This document shows, in pieces, positions 1 through 11,200 of a stretch of DNA of 41,601 nt. The stretch spans positions 1-41,601 of the forward strand of contig LRSR01007791.1 in NCBI GenBank assembly GCA_001579985.1. The letters run 5' to 3'. The stretch's first letter is position 1, and each line of letters begins with the position of its first letter. Origin of the DNA: Hypsibius dujardini. Taxonomy: Eukaryota > Tardigrada > Eutardigrada > Parachela > Hypsibiidae. Below the pieces are notes generated by a model that worked only from the letters and a program-made list of their open reading frames with translations, was not told the origin of the DNA and did not search any database. The position numbers and the translations under genes were made by a program.

Positions 1-180
1 CATCGCGCACACTTCGCGCGCACACCTCGCGCGCACACTTCGCGCGCATACCTCGCGCGCACACCTCGCGCGCATACCTTGCAATCCATCGCGCACACCT
101 CGCGCGCACACCTCGCGCGCACACTTCGCGCGCATACCTCGCGCGCACACTTCGCGCGCTAACCTCGCGCGCACACCCTG
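1..180. repeat. GC-rich CGCGCGCACAC tandem satellite
   Basis: The first 180 bases are an imperfect tandem array of a short unit reading roughly CGCGCGCACACCT or CGCGCGCACACTT, with occasional CATACCT variants. It is cut by the window edge, so its full length is unknown. The alternating purine-pyrimidine CG/CA runs could form Z-DNA. No coding signal is visible. Confidence 0.85.
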
Positions 181-340
181 TGGGCACATGAAGTGCACCC
201 TATGGGCATTTCCTGTGCCCACAGGGGATGAAGGCGGTGGTGGCCCACACCATGCCGTACGCCCCACATTCTTCAAAGTCCCCGCTACGTAGTCCGGCAT
301 CACTTCCGGCTCATGACGGTCCTCAACTCTCTACTGCTGT

Positions 341-411
341 GCCCCACGTTTTGTTGATGTTGTATCGGCCCCACGTTTTGTTGTTGTTGTATAGGCCCCA
401 CGTTTTGTTGA
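341..411. repeat. 27-bp tandem repeat, about 2.6 copies
   Basis: Units starting with GCCCCACGTTTTGTTG begin at 341, 368 and 395, giving a period of 27 bases; the third copy is truncated. Short ORFs on both strands here simply reflect the repeat and have no recognisable product. Confidence 0.8.
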
Positions 412-454
412 TCCTCCCTCCCCGCATTATCGGAGGTCGTCGTCATAGGTGATC

Positions 455-951
455 CGATCAGTGAGTTTTGACGTCGTTGCTGGGAATCCATTCTGAAACC
501 ATATATCTCTACGACATGTGAAAACCCTGTAGAGATGAAAGGCGGATTTCCAATGTCAAATAGATTACATTTGGACAGTGGGCATCTGTGGAATTTTCCT
601 AGAATGATTCAAGAATGATTCCTACAATTTTATTGCCCTTGATTGATAGATTGATAGATAACGTTAACAGTACGTAATTACCTGGTGCTTGATTGATCAA
701 TTAAGGCGTATGAATAAAGCACTGCAGGTAGCGCTGCCGTCTTAAGGAAATCAGCTATTTCTGTGCAGTACGAATATGACTTATGAGAGCACTGTACTCG
801 TATTCGTACTTCATCGTTTCCCGGGTTCGTGAGGGACAAACTTTCATCGGTCTTTTTCGATTAATCCGTGGCAAATATTTGGTATGAAGATAATTGAGTA
901 TTAATTGCAAGATTCGGGATTATGAATGAGGTATTAGTATCGAAATAGGTA
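455..951. other. Non-coding 3' flank of the transporter gene
   Basis: This AT-rich stretch contains no supported exon. On the minus strand an AATAAA hexamer lies at 634-629, about 320 bases after the transporter stop codon, and is a candidate polyadenylation signal. GATTGATAGATTGATAG-type repeats occur near 640-660. Confidence 0.45.
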
Positions 952-3141
952 TCATGGGCAGCTGCTCCAACTGATGCTTGATTCAGATCGCTCTTTTCCC
1001 ATGACCTCTTCCTCCTCCTCCAAACGTCCCGCAGTTCTGCCACAGCATAACCAGGTGACGAAGGCCCGAATTCGTATGTTGACCAATTCGTTCGGAACAA
1101 GGAGCATGAGAAAACCGACAATTACCAATCCAGTGCCGATTGCGTTGAATAGTCCGAAGTCCAAGCCACGGATTCCAAGATCAATTCCTACAAAAACATG
1201 AAAATAATGAAACAATAAGTTTTTCAGTCTGTCTGTCTGTCTGTCTGTTTGTCTGTTTGTCTGTTTGTCTGTCTGTCTGTATGTCTGTCTGCCTGCCTGC
1301 CTGCCTGTTTACCTGATTGTCTGTCTGTTTGTCTGTTCATCAATCCGTTCGTGTTGCATACCATTATTTAGCACAATCTGAATTGGCTTGACCAGAGAAA
1401 CGAGCACCGGAGACACTACACTGATGCCGAGGTAGTAGGCGATTGAGCTTCCTGTCAGTTGATCAAGGGTCAATTAGATTTCCAAAACCAATTTGGACAC
1501 ACAATACCTACCCGAGCTCAGGGCACCGCTGGCACTCATCAGCCCCACCGGAAGTGTAACTGCATCCCAGACCTCTTCGTGAGCGAGTCGAAGTCCGATG
1601 AAAACGGGCCACGTTATCAGACAGCCCACGACAGACGATAAGGACATGAACAAGGCAATCTGCGTGACATTTGGTGACCCCAGGAATCGCTTAAATCCCG
1701 TCTAGGTCAGAAATTCACAGCTCAAGAAGCAAAAACCAAAATCAATTGCACCTAGCGAATTTTTTACCGCTTGGATGGCAGATGACAATGATGATCCGGT
1801 GACAATGATCGCAGCCACCAGAGAGTCGGATGAACCCTGAATTTTTGTGCCGGAAGCGTAGGCGGTGAAAGCGATGCCACCCATACAAATAAGCACGGCG
1901 AAAAGCTGCAAAGTTAAGAAAACAGTCGACTATTTAATCATTTATACTACAGGCCCTTTAGATTACCTTGAAGATCAAGAACTGCTCTTTTAGAAAGATC
2001 CAAGAAATGATGTGAACGAAGACGATGTAAGAGCTTGCCACGGTCACGCATTCCGATACGGGGGCTTTGGATACCGCCACATAAAAGAGACCATTGGAAA
2101 CGATGAAAATGAGCACGTACGGGACGATGTACTTTGCGGCTGATTCCACGGTGAAGTTGTTCGGACCAAAAACGTTCTTAGCATCCCTGTTAAAGTGAGA
2201 TTTACTGAGCGATAAACAGACATGTCCAAACAGACAAATAAACAAATAGCCAGGCAAACACTGATCCAAACGTAGACTCAGACACAAGCATTATAGATAT
2301 AGTAACATTACTATGTCTGCGTTTATGTCTCTATCTGTTACTAACACTAACAGATAGAAACATAGGCATGGACACAGCAGCAGCCACAGGCATAGACACA
2401 TTCAGACATAGTCGCTGACACAGACATTGATACAGACACAGACACGGGCACAAACGCAGACACAGACACAGACGTAAACACAAATACAGGCAGAGGCATA
2501 AACACAGACTCCGACACAGCACAGCACAGAAACAGAGACAGATACAGACACACGTACAGATGCAGGCACAGACCCAGACATAGGCACGGTCAAAGAAAAG
2601 ACAGAATAGCATAATTAAAATAGGCAGACATATGAACTCCCAGATAATTGTCTTGCCTCCATAATCCGGAAGCTGTGGACTGATAAAACTCGGATGTCTG
2701 GGACTGGTAGCTGTTCATTTCTGAATTTTTCCAATTTCTCCATCGATATATCTTCCGTCTGGTGAATTCAAACATCAACCGGCAAGCCAAATAAGCCGGG
2801 TAGGTGAAGCATCGAATCAATGTGCTATACCACAAGAAGAAGAACGGAGCACGGAAGGTCGCGGTATTAGCCTGTTTGGCCATTTGCTGCTCACAGACCG
2901 ATAAGCCCGCAATACAAAAGATGATGGACAGACCGAAGATAATGCGAAACCTGTAAGTCGCCTTGGGGATTTCCGAAGTCTCCGATGTTAGGCTCGCGGC
3001 GCGTGTAATCGAATGTGCAAGGACCCTCTGGCTGTGGAAGTTTAGCGATGCAGAACGCTTCTTGACCGCGGGCAGCTCGTCATAGACATTGGTCGAGATC
3101 GGAAAAAGCGATGTTCCCATGCCTTTTGCCGGCTGATCCAT
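952..3141 (-). CDS. SLC35F3/F4-like multi-pass transporter
   Basis: Six minus-strand exons, in coding order 3141-2657, 2186-1967, 1905-1768, 1701-1512, 1451-1362 and 1187-952, join in consistent phase to give about 452 residues. The product is a drug/metabolite-transporter-superfamily membrane protein, most like the SLC35F3/F4 branch (human SLC35F3 has been linked to thiamine transport). Family-like features are the APFFFLWYST first-helix region, the R-x-FG junction before a long hydrophobic hairpin, the FLGSPNVTQIALFMSL segment and the GFLMLLVP last helix. About ten membrane helices are expected; the N-terminal 65 residues are soluble. The ATG at 3141 was chosen because the codon two before it, reached by the open frame, is TTG. 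Intron 1 uses a GC donor (GAG|GCAAGA), which alone gives the family-consistent Trp-Arg/Asp-Ala junction. The substrate cannot be read from sequence. Introns 1 and 5 carry CTGT-type arrays. Confidence 0.85.
1226..1340. repeat. CTGT tetranucleotide array in transporter intron 5
   Basis: A degenerate run of CTGT, TTGT, CCTG and ATGT units fills most of the intron between exons 5 and 6. Cys/Val/Leu/Ser-rich ORFs across it are artefacts of the repeat. Confidence 0.85.
2200..2600. repeat. Long CAGA/CACAGA array in transporter intron 1
   Basis: About 400 bases of degenerate CAGACA, CACAGACA and ACAGG units occupy intron 1 of the transporter. Read on the sense (minus) strand it is CTGT/TGTCTG. It creates several overlapping Cys-Leu-Cys ORFs that should not be taken as genes. 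Confidence 0.85.
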
Positions 3142-4119
3142 TGCCAAATATAGAGCAGCAACGATATTTCTACAAATAAATTGTTTGCAGTATAAATTGT
3201 TTCGGTACGAAGAAATATAAATATAATACTAAAAGGAAGAAATTTTCAGTGCCACATTAGGTAAGGAAATATGAAAAAAATGCGGTAGACATTTTAATTC
3301 AACTTTATCAGTTATCACGATACATTAGGAACAGTGATATACCGTATTATATGTATGAGAACAGATAATAAGAAGCGGATAATCAAAGAACTGGGCAGCC
3401 ATAACAATATTATCGTATAAACAAAAGAGAAGGTCAAGGTGGAGTGTGTTTTAATCAAGCCTTTTACCTTTCAAATCAAGTTTATCTAATTTACCGTAAT
3501 GCGTAATTACGGAGTTCAATCAAAAACACCTCCAAGAATACAAGACCGAATACAAGATTTAGATTTTCCCATTCACCTGAAGGTAATGTCTTTCACTACG
3601 CTGACGTTAATATATTATTCGATTTCGATGTGAGTATTGTAAAAAATTGTGAACTCAATCTTTGGAGGAATGTGATCTGCGCCTTAAGGAAAATATAAAA
3701 TACAAACTTTGGATTCAAAATACTTAAAGAATGCAATAAATTAAAAGGATTAGTTGAATGAATTTAATGGATTTTACAGGCACGGTGATGGCTTATTTAC
3801 TCGGTAATAAGGCTGTCGAAACATTCAACGTTTCAGTGGGCATGAACCAGGTCGCTAACTGTAAATGGATCGGAAATCAAAGGGACGAGAGCTCGCTTCA
3901 TGAGGAAAAAACACGCGGAAAGAAGTATAAAAAATAAACGCACGTCGTACTGAATGCTGTGCAGCAGAGTGCGCGGCCAAGCCGGGCGACCTTGGAAACT
4001 TTGGAAGATTATATAAACATGTCAGTAAAAATTCCGCAATCGTCAGAAGAGAACAGCACGGAGCGAAAGTTAGGAAGAGTGCGGGAATTAAAAAGAGGCA
4101 AAGGAAGTGTGTAGTCTGT
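3142..4119. other. Intergenic AT-rich spacer plus 3' flank
   Basis: There is no supported exon between the transporter start and the RING gene stop. The half next to 3142 is the likely promoter and 5' UTR of the minus-strand transporter; a TTTGTAG acceptor-like site just upstream of its ATG (about 3171) hints at a separate 5' UTR exon. The half next to 4119 is probably 3' UTR of the RING gene. A 115-residue ORF at 3855-4202 lacks family features and overlaps the RING exon in another frame. Confidence 0.4.
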
Positions 4120-6419
4120 CTACAGGAAGATTTTGGTGACCGTTTTGCTTCGCGAGCGACAGTACGGACAGGCTTTATCCACAGCAAAGGCCGCCTGGGC
4201 ACAGCTCAGGCAGTAGTGGCGATGGCCGCACGGGATGAAGGCAGTCGTGGCAGGCTGTGAGCAGCAGATAACGCACAAAGAGTCTCCTGTGAAAAGAGAA
4301 GTCATCATTCCAAATGACTGCATACTGACGTTCGTTTGCCTGCCTGTCTGCCTGTTTGTCTGTCTGTCTGTCTGTCTGCCTGCCTACATATCTATCTGTC
4401 TGTATGTCTGTGTGTCTGTGTGTCTATCTGTGTCTATCTGTGTCTCCAACCTCCTTACCATCCGTCTTGGAGGTACTGGCCGTCGGCGTAGACGCATCGT
4501 TTTCAGTCTTCAACGTGACGGAAGAGAGTCCCTGGTTCGACGACCCCGGCTGCGGCTGAGTCTGTTGCCCTGCCGTCGGCGAGGGGGCACTACCACGCTC
4601 ACGCTTGACCGCGGCGGAGAAGGCGGGTGCTGGATAAGGAGACCCCGGCTGCTGATGTTGCGTCGGGCCTGATGAGGAATGCATAGACTGCGACGGAGCC
4701 TTCAATCGAGATCGGACGGGCTGAGCGGGTTGGGAAGTGCTGAGCATGGCCGACCAATCGCTGGAGGGCGGATTAGCACTCGAGAAGACCTGGCTGGGCC
4801 CTGGAACAAAGAACGACGGTGGTCCAGGAGCAGCATCTAAACAAGGAAAGATGTTAGAACATGAGACAAGTTTGAGAGAGAAATGTTAGACGTTGGTTTA
4901 GGTTAAGTTTGGTCTTCCCATTTTCCGGTGTGCAAGTCTAGACGAAGTACTTACTCGACAGCTGCTGCGGATAGCTCGGCCAGTTGAAGCTGGAGTACAG
5001 CGGCGGCGGCTGCAGGGACGGCGGATGATGTAGTGGCAGTGAGCTGGCGTTCGGTTGGCGAGGCTGTCCCTGGGATGACGAATACTGCACTTGAACGCAG
5101 TACTTACCACTCGGTCCAGGCGCCTGAAACAAATCACGCGAATTTCAATCCTAACGACTCTGGTGGATGTGTCGACTGAATGAAACAACTGATCAGCCAC
5201 AATAACGCCGTGGAATAATCGATCCAACACCGACCACGGAAAAATGGGATTTGAATTCCGATCGACCTGAATTGTATTCTCTGAAGTAGAGGTTGGAATG
5301 TGATCAAGGCAATTCGGAAGTTTGAAGAAAAAAACAGGAAGATCAATTTTGATCGATTTTTACTGTGAAAATACCAAATTCGCGAAACTGGCCAAAATGT
5401 TTGTTTCTAGCCATGTACAGTTTTATTAAGAATCGATTGGCATCCGCCGAAAAATAACCGTTCTATTAATGTTTCAAACTTTATTTAGGGGGGGGGATAA
5501 ACTTCGGCCGAGGGGAATTCCGCCCTTACAAGAGACTTACTTGATTGGGTGGCGGTCCAGATGACCCTGCAGGTGGCGCTCCAGATGGCCCTGCAGGTGG
5601 CGCTCCAGATGGCCCTGCAGGTGACGCTCCAGATGGTCCTGCAGGTGGCGCTCCAGATGGCCCTGCAGGTGGCGCTCCAGATGGCCCTGCAGGTGGCGCT
5701 CCAGATGGCCCTGTACTGGGCGACTGAAAAGTCGGTCCCATCCAGTTTTGGTTCCAGTTTTGCACCAGCATCACATTTGGACCCGAGGAGAAGCTCCATG
5801 TCGGACCGGCATGGCTTGGAGCCGCCGAAGCCCGGTACAGACCATACGGATGGGCTTCACCTGTAGACCCTGGAACGATAATTGTGTGTTGATAAAACAT
5901 CTTCAGAAGGCATTTTAAAAGGAAGAAAAATGGGTTTTGGTTCCAAATGAGAATGCATATTCTTCTTTAAGGTCATTTCAATGCTAGGAAAAGACTTTTG
6001 AATGTACAAAAAAATTGCGATGGATTTGGAGGTACTGTTTATTATCTTTAAATTCAAACTTGTGAAGTTCAAACATAACCGATACCTTGAAGGCGAAGAT
6101 CGGCTCGGGCAGTGGGCACATTCATACTCTGCGACCCCGGCGGTTGTTGCTGTTGCGGTTGCTGTTGCGGTTGCTGTTGCTGCTGTTGTTGCTGCTGCTG
6201 CTGCTGCTGTTGCTGTTGCTGCTGTTGGTGCTGCCGGTTCCGCAAAAACAGCGCCATCAGCTGGGGATTGGTGCGGAGAATGTGAGTGACGACTTGTTTC
6301 TGCTCCGCTGACTCCGGCTGACGGAGCGCTTCCAGAAGTCGCGTATGCGCCAGACTGTATCGCGGATCGTCGTTTGGAGGCAGGGGAGCAGTCATTGCTT
6401 GGTGGTCGCTCACACGCAC
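4120..6419 (-). CDS. NCBD-polyQ-RING protein (5' end unresolved)
   Basis: Five minus-strand exons (6419-6086, 5869-5541, 5123-4955, 4836-4459, 4286-4120) join in phase into 458 codons ending at TGA. Counting from the first codon after the 6419 acceptor, residues about 24-64 match the nuclear coactivator binding domain of CBP/p300: LLEALRQPESAEQKQVV is followed by ILRTNPQLMALFLRNR, where human CBP has the ILKSNPQLMAAF-type helix. A polyglutamine tract follows, then tandem GPSGAPPA units, a long Pro/Ser/Gln-rich region and a C-terminal C3HC4 RING (C-x2-C-x11-C-x-H-x3-C-x2-C-x10-C-x2-C) ending in KIFL, close in spacing and end to MEX3-type RINGs. No KH, KIX, TAZ, bromodomain or acetyltransferase is visible. 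I infer a nuclear ubiquitin ligase that docks on NCBD partners. The exon opens with GTG after an AG acceptor, so the initiator lies in an unfound upstream exon. Confidence 0.72.
4336..4446. repeat. CTGT array in intron before the RING exon
   Basis: CTGT/CTGC units, with a TATCTGTGTC tail, lie in the last intron of the NCBD-RING gene. The sense strand reads ACAG, the opposite polarity to the transporter intron 1 array. Confidence 0.8.
5550..5716 (-). repeat. 24-bp coding minisatellite, 7 units
   Basis: Seven head-to-tail copies of a 24-base unit (GGTGGCGCTCCAGATGGCCC plus TGCA on the plus strand) encode GPSGAPPA on the minus strand within the NCBD-RING gene. The unit is a multiple of three, so copy number can change without a frameshift. 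Most copies are near-identical; one carries two substitutions and the first is slightly shortened. The plus-strand reading looks collagen-like but is a shadow. Confidence 0.9.
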
Positions 6420-7250
6420 CTACGGTAAAACGAGGCAATATAGAATGCGGGAGACAATCCAGAACTTAACCTGGAAAATGCTCAATCAAGTTATCAATCA
6501 ATCGATCGCATTAACGTGTACCGGAATTCGACCAGAAATGCCGGCCGGTAAAGAAGCCGACCCGAATACAAGCGCGAATTGTGCAAAAATTGTTTGTCCC
6601 ATATTTTCTTGATGGTGTGCGGATTGAAAAGAATAGCAACAAACTGCGAATGTGAGGATGAAGATGTGAGGATGAGGATTTTTCACTCATTGATTGACTG
6701 AAGTGGTTCAATCAATCAACCACGACACCGTTCCTTCAAAACACTACCCGTTTATCAAGGAACGATTTCCCAAATGAAAGAACGATAGAAGCGGGAATCG
6801 AACCCGAAATTGGAACACAGTTCAAAAACTTGATGAAGTTTATTAACGTCAGTTGACCGATCGCGTTACTGTTTGAGAGACCGGAGAAAACATCGGAAAT
6901 TTAAATCAAGTTATCGCAATTCATTCAATCAATCAATCGACCACGTTACCGTTCGAGAGATGCCGTGACGATTTGAATGCCCAGACGCAATAAAATAAAA
7001 TGACAAATGACCAAAACTTATTCGATTTGATATCAACTTTCTCTCTTTCGTGAGATGGAAGTAGTGTAGTATGCGTGGGGCTGGTTACATTTGATATGGG
7101 TCGAAATGTCTCGATGAGTAGAAACTGCGAATTTAAGCAATGCACGGTGTAAATCCCAAGTGAAAACAATCCAGCCGAGCAGAAGGAAGTGAAGCAAGCA
7201 CGAGAAAGGGCTGTGCGTTTGCCTAATGCACACGTGCAAAATGCACGGCA

Positions 7251-7271
7251 CGAGTTAAGCCCCTTAACTCG
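7251..7271. repeat. Perfect 9-bp palindrome with 3-base loop
   Basis: CGAGTTAAG, then CCC, then CTTAACTCG form a perfect short hairpin. A second, looser copy (CGAGTTACACGGCTTGACTCG) follows about 40 bases later, and AGTTAAGCC also occurs in the hairpin at 7655-7834, suggesting a shared origin. Confidence 0.75.
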
Positions 7272-7654
7272 ATCAATGCATTGCTTAATGCAGTGGCCGA
7301 GTTACACGGCTTGACTCGATCAGCCAAGCATTTGGTCATTTGTGTAATTCGCAGGTTCTGGTCGGCTGCACGTTTTTTTTGCGGAAATGATAGTTTTTTG
7401 CTGTTACACCTCCGTTACAGCCGCATTCCGGGATCGCAAAATATTAATTCAAACTTTCAAAGTTCTGGGAGTGAAGAGGACATTTTCCATTGTTTGGAGT
7501 TAGGCAACTGCAATACTAGTAGTGTTATTTAAAAAAATGTGTATGGATTAAGATATAATATTAGATAAATTAAGATTCACCAGCAAAATATACATAAATA
7601 AATAACTATTTTATTTTAAACGGCCGCTCTCCATTGACCTGGCTATGCCCTTGC

Positions 7655-7834
7655 CGACCGATATACATACGTGGCCATATTACAGCGCTAACGAAGTTAA
7701 GCCATTTAGCTTGGTTTTAACATAGCTGGGCGCACTGGCCGAGCTAAATGGCTTAACTGGGGTAGCGCTATAATATGGTCAAGCGTGTAGGAGTAATTTG
7801 AGATGCACAAAAATGTAGGTATGCATATCGGTCT
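7655..7834. repeat. MITE-like 180-bp imperfect hairpin
   Basis: The outer arms GACCGATATACATAC (7656-7670) and GTATGCATATCGGTC (7820-7834) pair with one mismatch. Inner arms at 7673-7711 and 7742-7780 pair over about 39 bases, including GTTAAGCCATTTAGCT against AGCTAAATGGCTTAAC. There is no ORF, so a non-autonomous MITE-like element or a cruciform-forming repeat is likely. Target-site duplications were not clear by eye. Confidence 0.6.
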
Positions 7835-8266
7835 ATCTGGTCCGGGCTGGGGGTAAATTATTCATTCTCGTTCAAAAAAAAGAAAAAGAAAAATTCAAAA
7901 GAGATTCTTATTTGCAAGATAAACTTAAAGTAAGTAATAATGTATTTCCTTTAAGAACTTTAAACCAGCAATTCGTCCATGCGTCGTATTAAGTTCAGTC
8001 ATTTCAATTCAAATTCAAAACTGACCACCGTACAATGTGGCGCCCCCTGGTATGCACAGCATCAGCACGGCGGGGAAAGCGTGTAAATCATCACTGCGAA
8101 TCTACGACGTCAATTGACATTGTCCCTCATATCCAGTGTTTACTTTACGATCGGCGGCGTCTAAAACGGACACAGATGCTGCTGGCATCGTTTTCCCTTC
8201 TGTATCACTTCAAAAATTCTCATCAACCCGAAAACGTCGCGTTTTTTCTTCAGTGGATTGCCCAAA

Positions 8267-11200
8267 ATGATGCAATTTTTTCCAAATTACCACCATCAAA
8301 ACGGTGCAAGCGGTGGCCCATTATCGAATCTCCAGGGCGAAGGAGGAGGTTTAGTGGAGGGGAGTTTGGACAACCTCGGGAGTGCCCCAAACAGAAACGT
8401 CAATTCACACATCTTCCCGTCCTCTAATCCTGGCACCATGGAGCACAGTAAGTGGCTGGAAAGATGAGGAAAGTTTTTTTGCATCAGAAGGTGTGTGAAA
8501 AAGCGCGAAATCATGCGAATGTTTTGGCTTGAAAATGCGCTGAAGAATTTTTGGTTAGAAAACGCAAGCAATCAATCAACTGATGCAATGTTTGACGCTT
8601 GTGTATTGACTCAAGTTACCAATCAACTAATTCGAAGTGCGATAACATTCAGCTAGGTCAAACACGATTTTCAAAAGCTCGGCTTCTCCAATTTTGTTGT
8701 ATTTTAATTCTTTTAGGTACCTGAAAGAACGCAAATTTTTTTCCCGTCTCAATTTATTAGCAATGAGAAAGGGAAAGTCTCTCTTTGGCGTGAACGGCAA
8801 CGATTGAATTTTTGTTGAAAAGAGCACATTCACTCAATCAAGCAATGAAGAATGCCGCAGATTGTTCTGATCTAATCAATCAATCCATTGGAGGATCACG
8901 TCGTAATGTTAAAGTGAGTCGATTGCATTGTTTTGTTTCTCTTGCAGGGGACTTTACTGGTGTCAAAGCAGAAGATGCTCCCAACGCAGTAGTCGCTGAA
9001 CATTTACCGTATATGTATCCTATGGATCTGAACGGAAACATGAATGCCGGGGAAGATGCGCATCCTTATCCGTCCCAACATTATCCTCATCATCCCCAAA
9101 GTGTGTTTCACTTTCGGTGGTGTAGCACTTTCTTTAATTGAAATGCTAGCTGCTGTAATTTTGACCAATATGATCATAAATAAAAAATAAGTTAGCAATC
9201 ATTTATCCTAATTGTATTTTTAATTGAAATTAAAGCCCAATATTCGATCATGTTAAATAACTTTTAAAAAAAACAATTATTTTTACCCAAGATTTGGTTG
9301 CTGCTACAACCTACCGGTATCCAAGTAACCAGCAAATAGGGAGAAGAAATTCAAAAAGTACGAAGGATGAGTTTTTAATCAACCAATCAATCAGTCACTT
9401 GAACATATTAATCGATAATATTGCCAATCAATCAATCTATTGTCTGGTGCTATTCCAATCAGATTTGCTTCACACTAAACGCAGAGCTTATAAAATGTGT
9501 ATTTTAATCGTGTGGATATTCTTATTTGCAGCCACAAATGTTCTCCATGAAGTTGCTGCTGCTAAGCCGCCCGAGAAGCCCACCCGGAGTCGGAAACAGG
9601 GAGCACCGCTGAAGCTGCCTTCACTCTTTCCGGAGCCTTCTGTCTTCCCGGGGCCTTCAGTTTTCCCAGACGAAAGAGGTACATTACGCTTGGCTCACTT
9701 TTTGTACCCCTAAACAGTCACCCGAGAAGGCCAGAGAGTCTCTGTCTACCTCTCTGTCAGAGAAATAGACAGTGGGGAGTTTAGACAAACAGACATATTT
9801 CTGACAGTCAGTCGGGCTTTCAGGGAAGCGTGTATGTTGATGTTGCCTTGTGACAACGTGCACTTTGTGAGCTTGACAGACGAACTGGCATGCAAGTATA
9901 ATGTTGAGCGCGTAGATGTGCTGGCACTATGAAGGAAGCAGACTAGCAGCGAGAAATGTTCATTTCAGACACCGAGACTGAGGGGCAGACAAACAGTCAG
10001 ACAGACCAGGCGAAGCGAGCGCGCGTTATCATTTGACAACTTGCACCTTTCTCTGCTTTACACGCAAACAGGCAGGCAAACAGGCAGGCAAACAAAAGTG
10101 GCCCATATAGTTAACCTAAGCGAGAAGCAGACCAACATTAACCGACAGAGACTGACAAACAGACAGACATCGCAGAATAGTATTCAGAGTTTGCGACACG
10201 CCCTCCGGCGTATCGCATTTGATGTCTACATTCATTCCAAGTATCTGATTTCGGTTTTTCAGACGGTGAAATGGAGCAACACAGTAGTGGCTTCAGCGAC
10301 TTTCTGTCCAACAACCCGCATGCAGCCCTGTCTGCGACGCCTTCCCCGATGAGCAGTGCCGGGCAACTGGCGTCCGGCAGCGGTCAGTTTAACGAATCGC
10401 CGGAATCCATCAAAGCCCGTCGCAAGCTGCAGATGCAGAAGCGCCGTCTCCTCATGACGGAGGAGGAGAAACTGGCGGAGCGGGAGAAGAACAAGCTGCA
10501 GCAGCGGGCACGCCGGTCGAAGGAGTCCGAGGACAAACTGATGGCGCTGCGGGAACAGCGTCGCGAGTATCAGCGCCGCAAACGCGGCACGGAGACGGCC
10601 GAAGAGGCCGAGATCCGACGCCAAAGAAACCGCGTGTATCAGAAACGATCGCGCGATGGGAGCGTCCGGGAAGACGGCGGCGGTGGTGATGGAAGCTTCT
10701 CAGGCTACTCCGAGTCCGATGCCAGTCTGTCATACCCACCGACCTTCCTCGTGCAGTCCGATGGGATGGACAACCAGGGCAACCAGTTTGTGGCCGGGTT
10801 TCCCGGTGGGGATGCCGGTGGTAGTCCCGGTTACAACATGGCGGCTCCGTTCAGCGGCATCGGCGGTCCCTTTGGTCATGTGAAGCTCGAGGGCGCCGCT
10901 AATGGCGGTTGGGCGGTCGGTGTCCCACCGGGTGCGGTGTTGAAACCGCCGGTGAAGCCGCCTGTTGAGGATTGGGCCATCATGATGGGGTCGGGTCTGG
11001 CCAATACTCATGCCGTGGAGCTACCCCCGGTGACGATTCCCGTGCCTGTACCGATTGTTGTGCCTAGCCTTCCAATTCCGCCAGTTATGCGTAAGTGTGA
11101 CTCAGGCAAAGAAGCAGACTTCCAGATAGATCGACAGGCGGACAGACAGTGTGGCAGACTGGCAGACAGAAAAACCGATAGACCGACAGACCGATAGACC

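Larger units (their letters stand above)
6420..8266. other. Divergent intergenic region, possible hidden first exon
   Basis: This stretch separates the minus-strand NCBD-RING gene from the plus-strand STPR gene, so it should hold both promoters and the missing first exon of the former. I see no convincing coding exon. One weak phase-compatible candidate is a five-codon minus-strand start at about 7982, followed by a poor GTTTAA donor. The region contains ATTGATTGA motifs (6487, 6708, 6926), a Pol III B-box-like match at 6793-6806 and two inverted repeats, listed separately. Confidence 0.4.

Noticed and set aside
1-180. CRISPR array
   Set aside because: Simple tandem satellite without unique spacers; the genome is eukaryotic. 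The tetranucleotide arrays also lack spacers.
5102-5123. A 16-base micro-exon ending at GTG|GTAAGTACTG in the NCBD-RING gene
   Set aside because: The donor-like site would leave an intron too short to splice; reading through to the second GTAAGTACT donor at 4954 keeps phase with both neighbours.
5545-5866. Collagen-like Gly-Gly-Ala-Pro-Asp ORF and Leu-Gln ORF on the plus strand
   Set aside because: Antisense shadows of the GPSGAPPA minisatellite; the minus-strand frame has splice sites and phase continuity with four other exons.
6002-6311. Plus-strand Ala/Val-rich and Leu-rich ORFs
   Set aside because: They are the complement of the polyglutamine codons in the NCBD exon.
6781-6830. tRNA gene
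   Set aside because: Only a T-arm-like 15-mer is present; no D-arm, anticodon arm or matching acceptor strand could be found on either side.
10259-10739. Minus-strand ORFs opposite the STPR exons
   Set aside because: Shadows of the basic repeat codons; the plus-strand frames have consistent phase over six exons.
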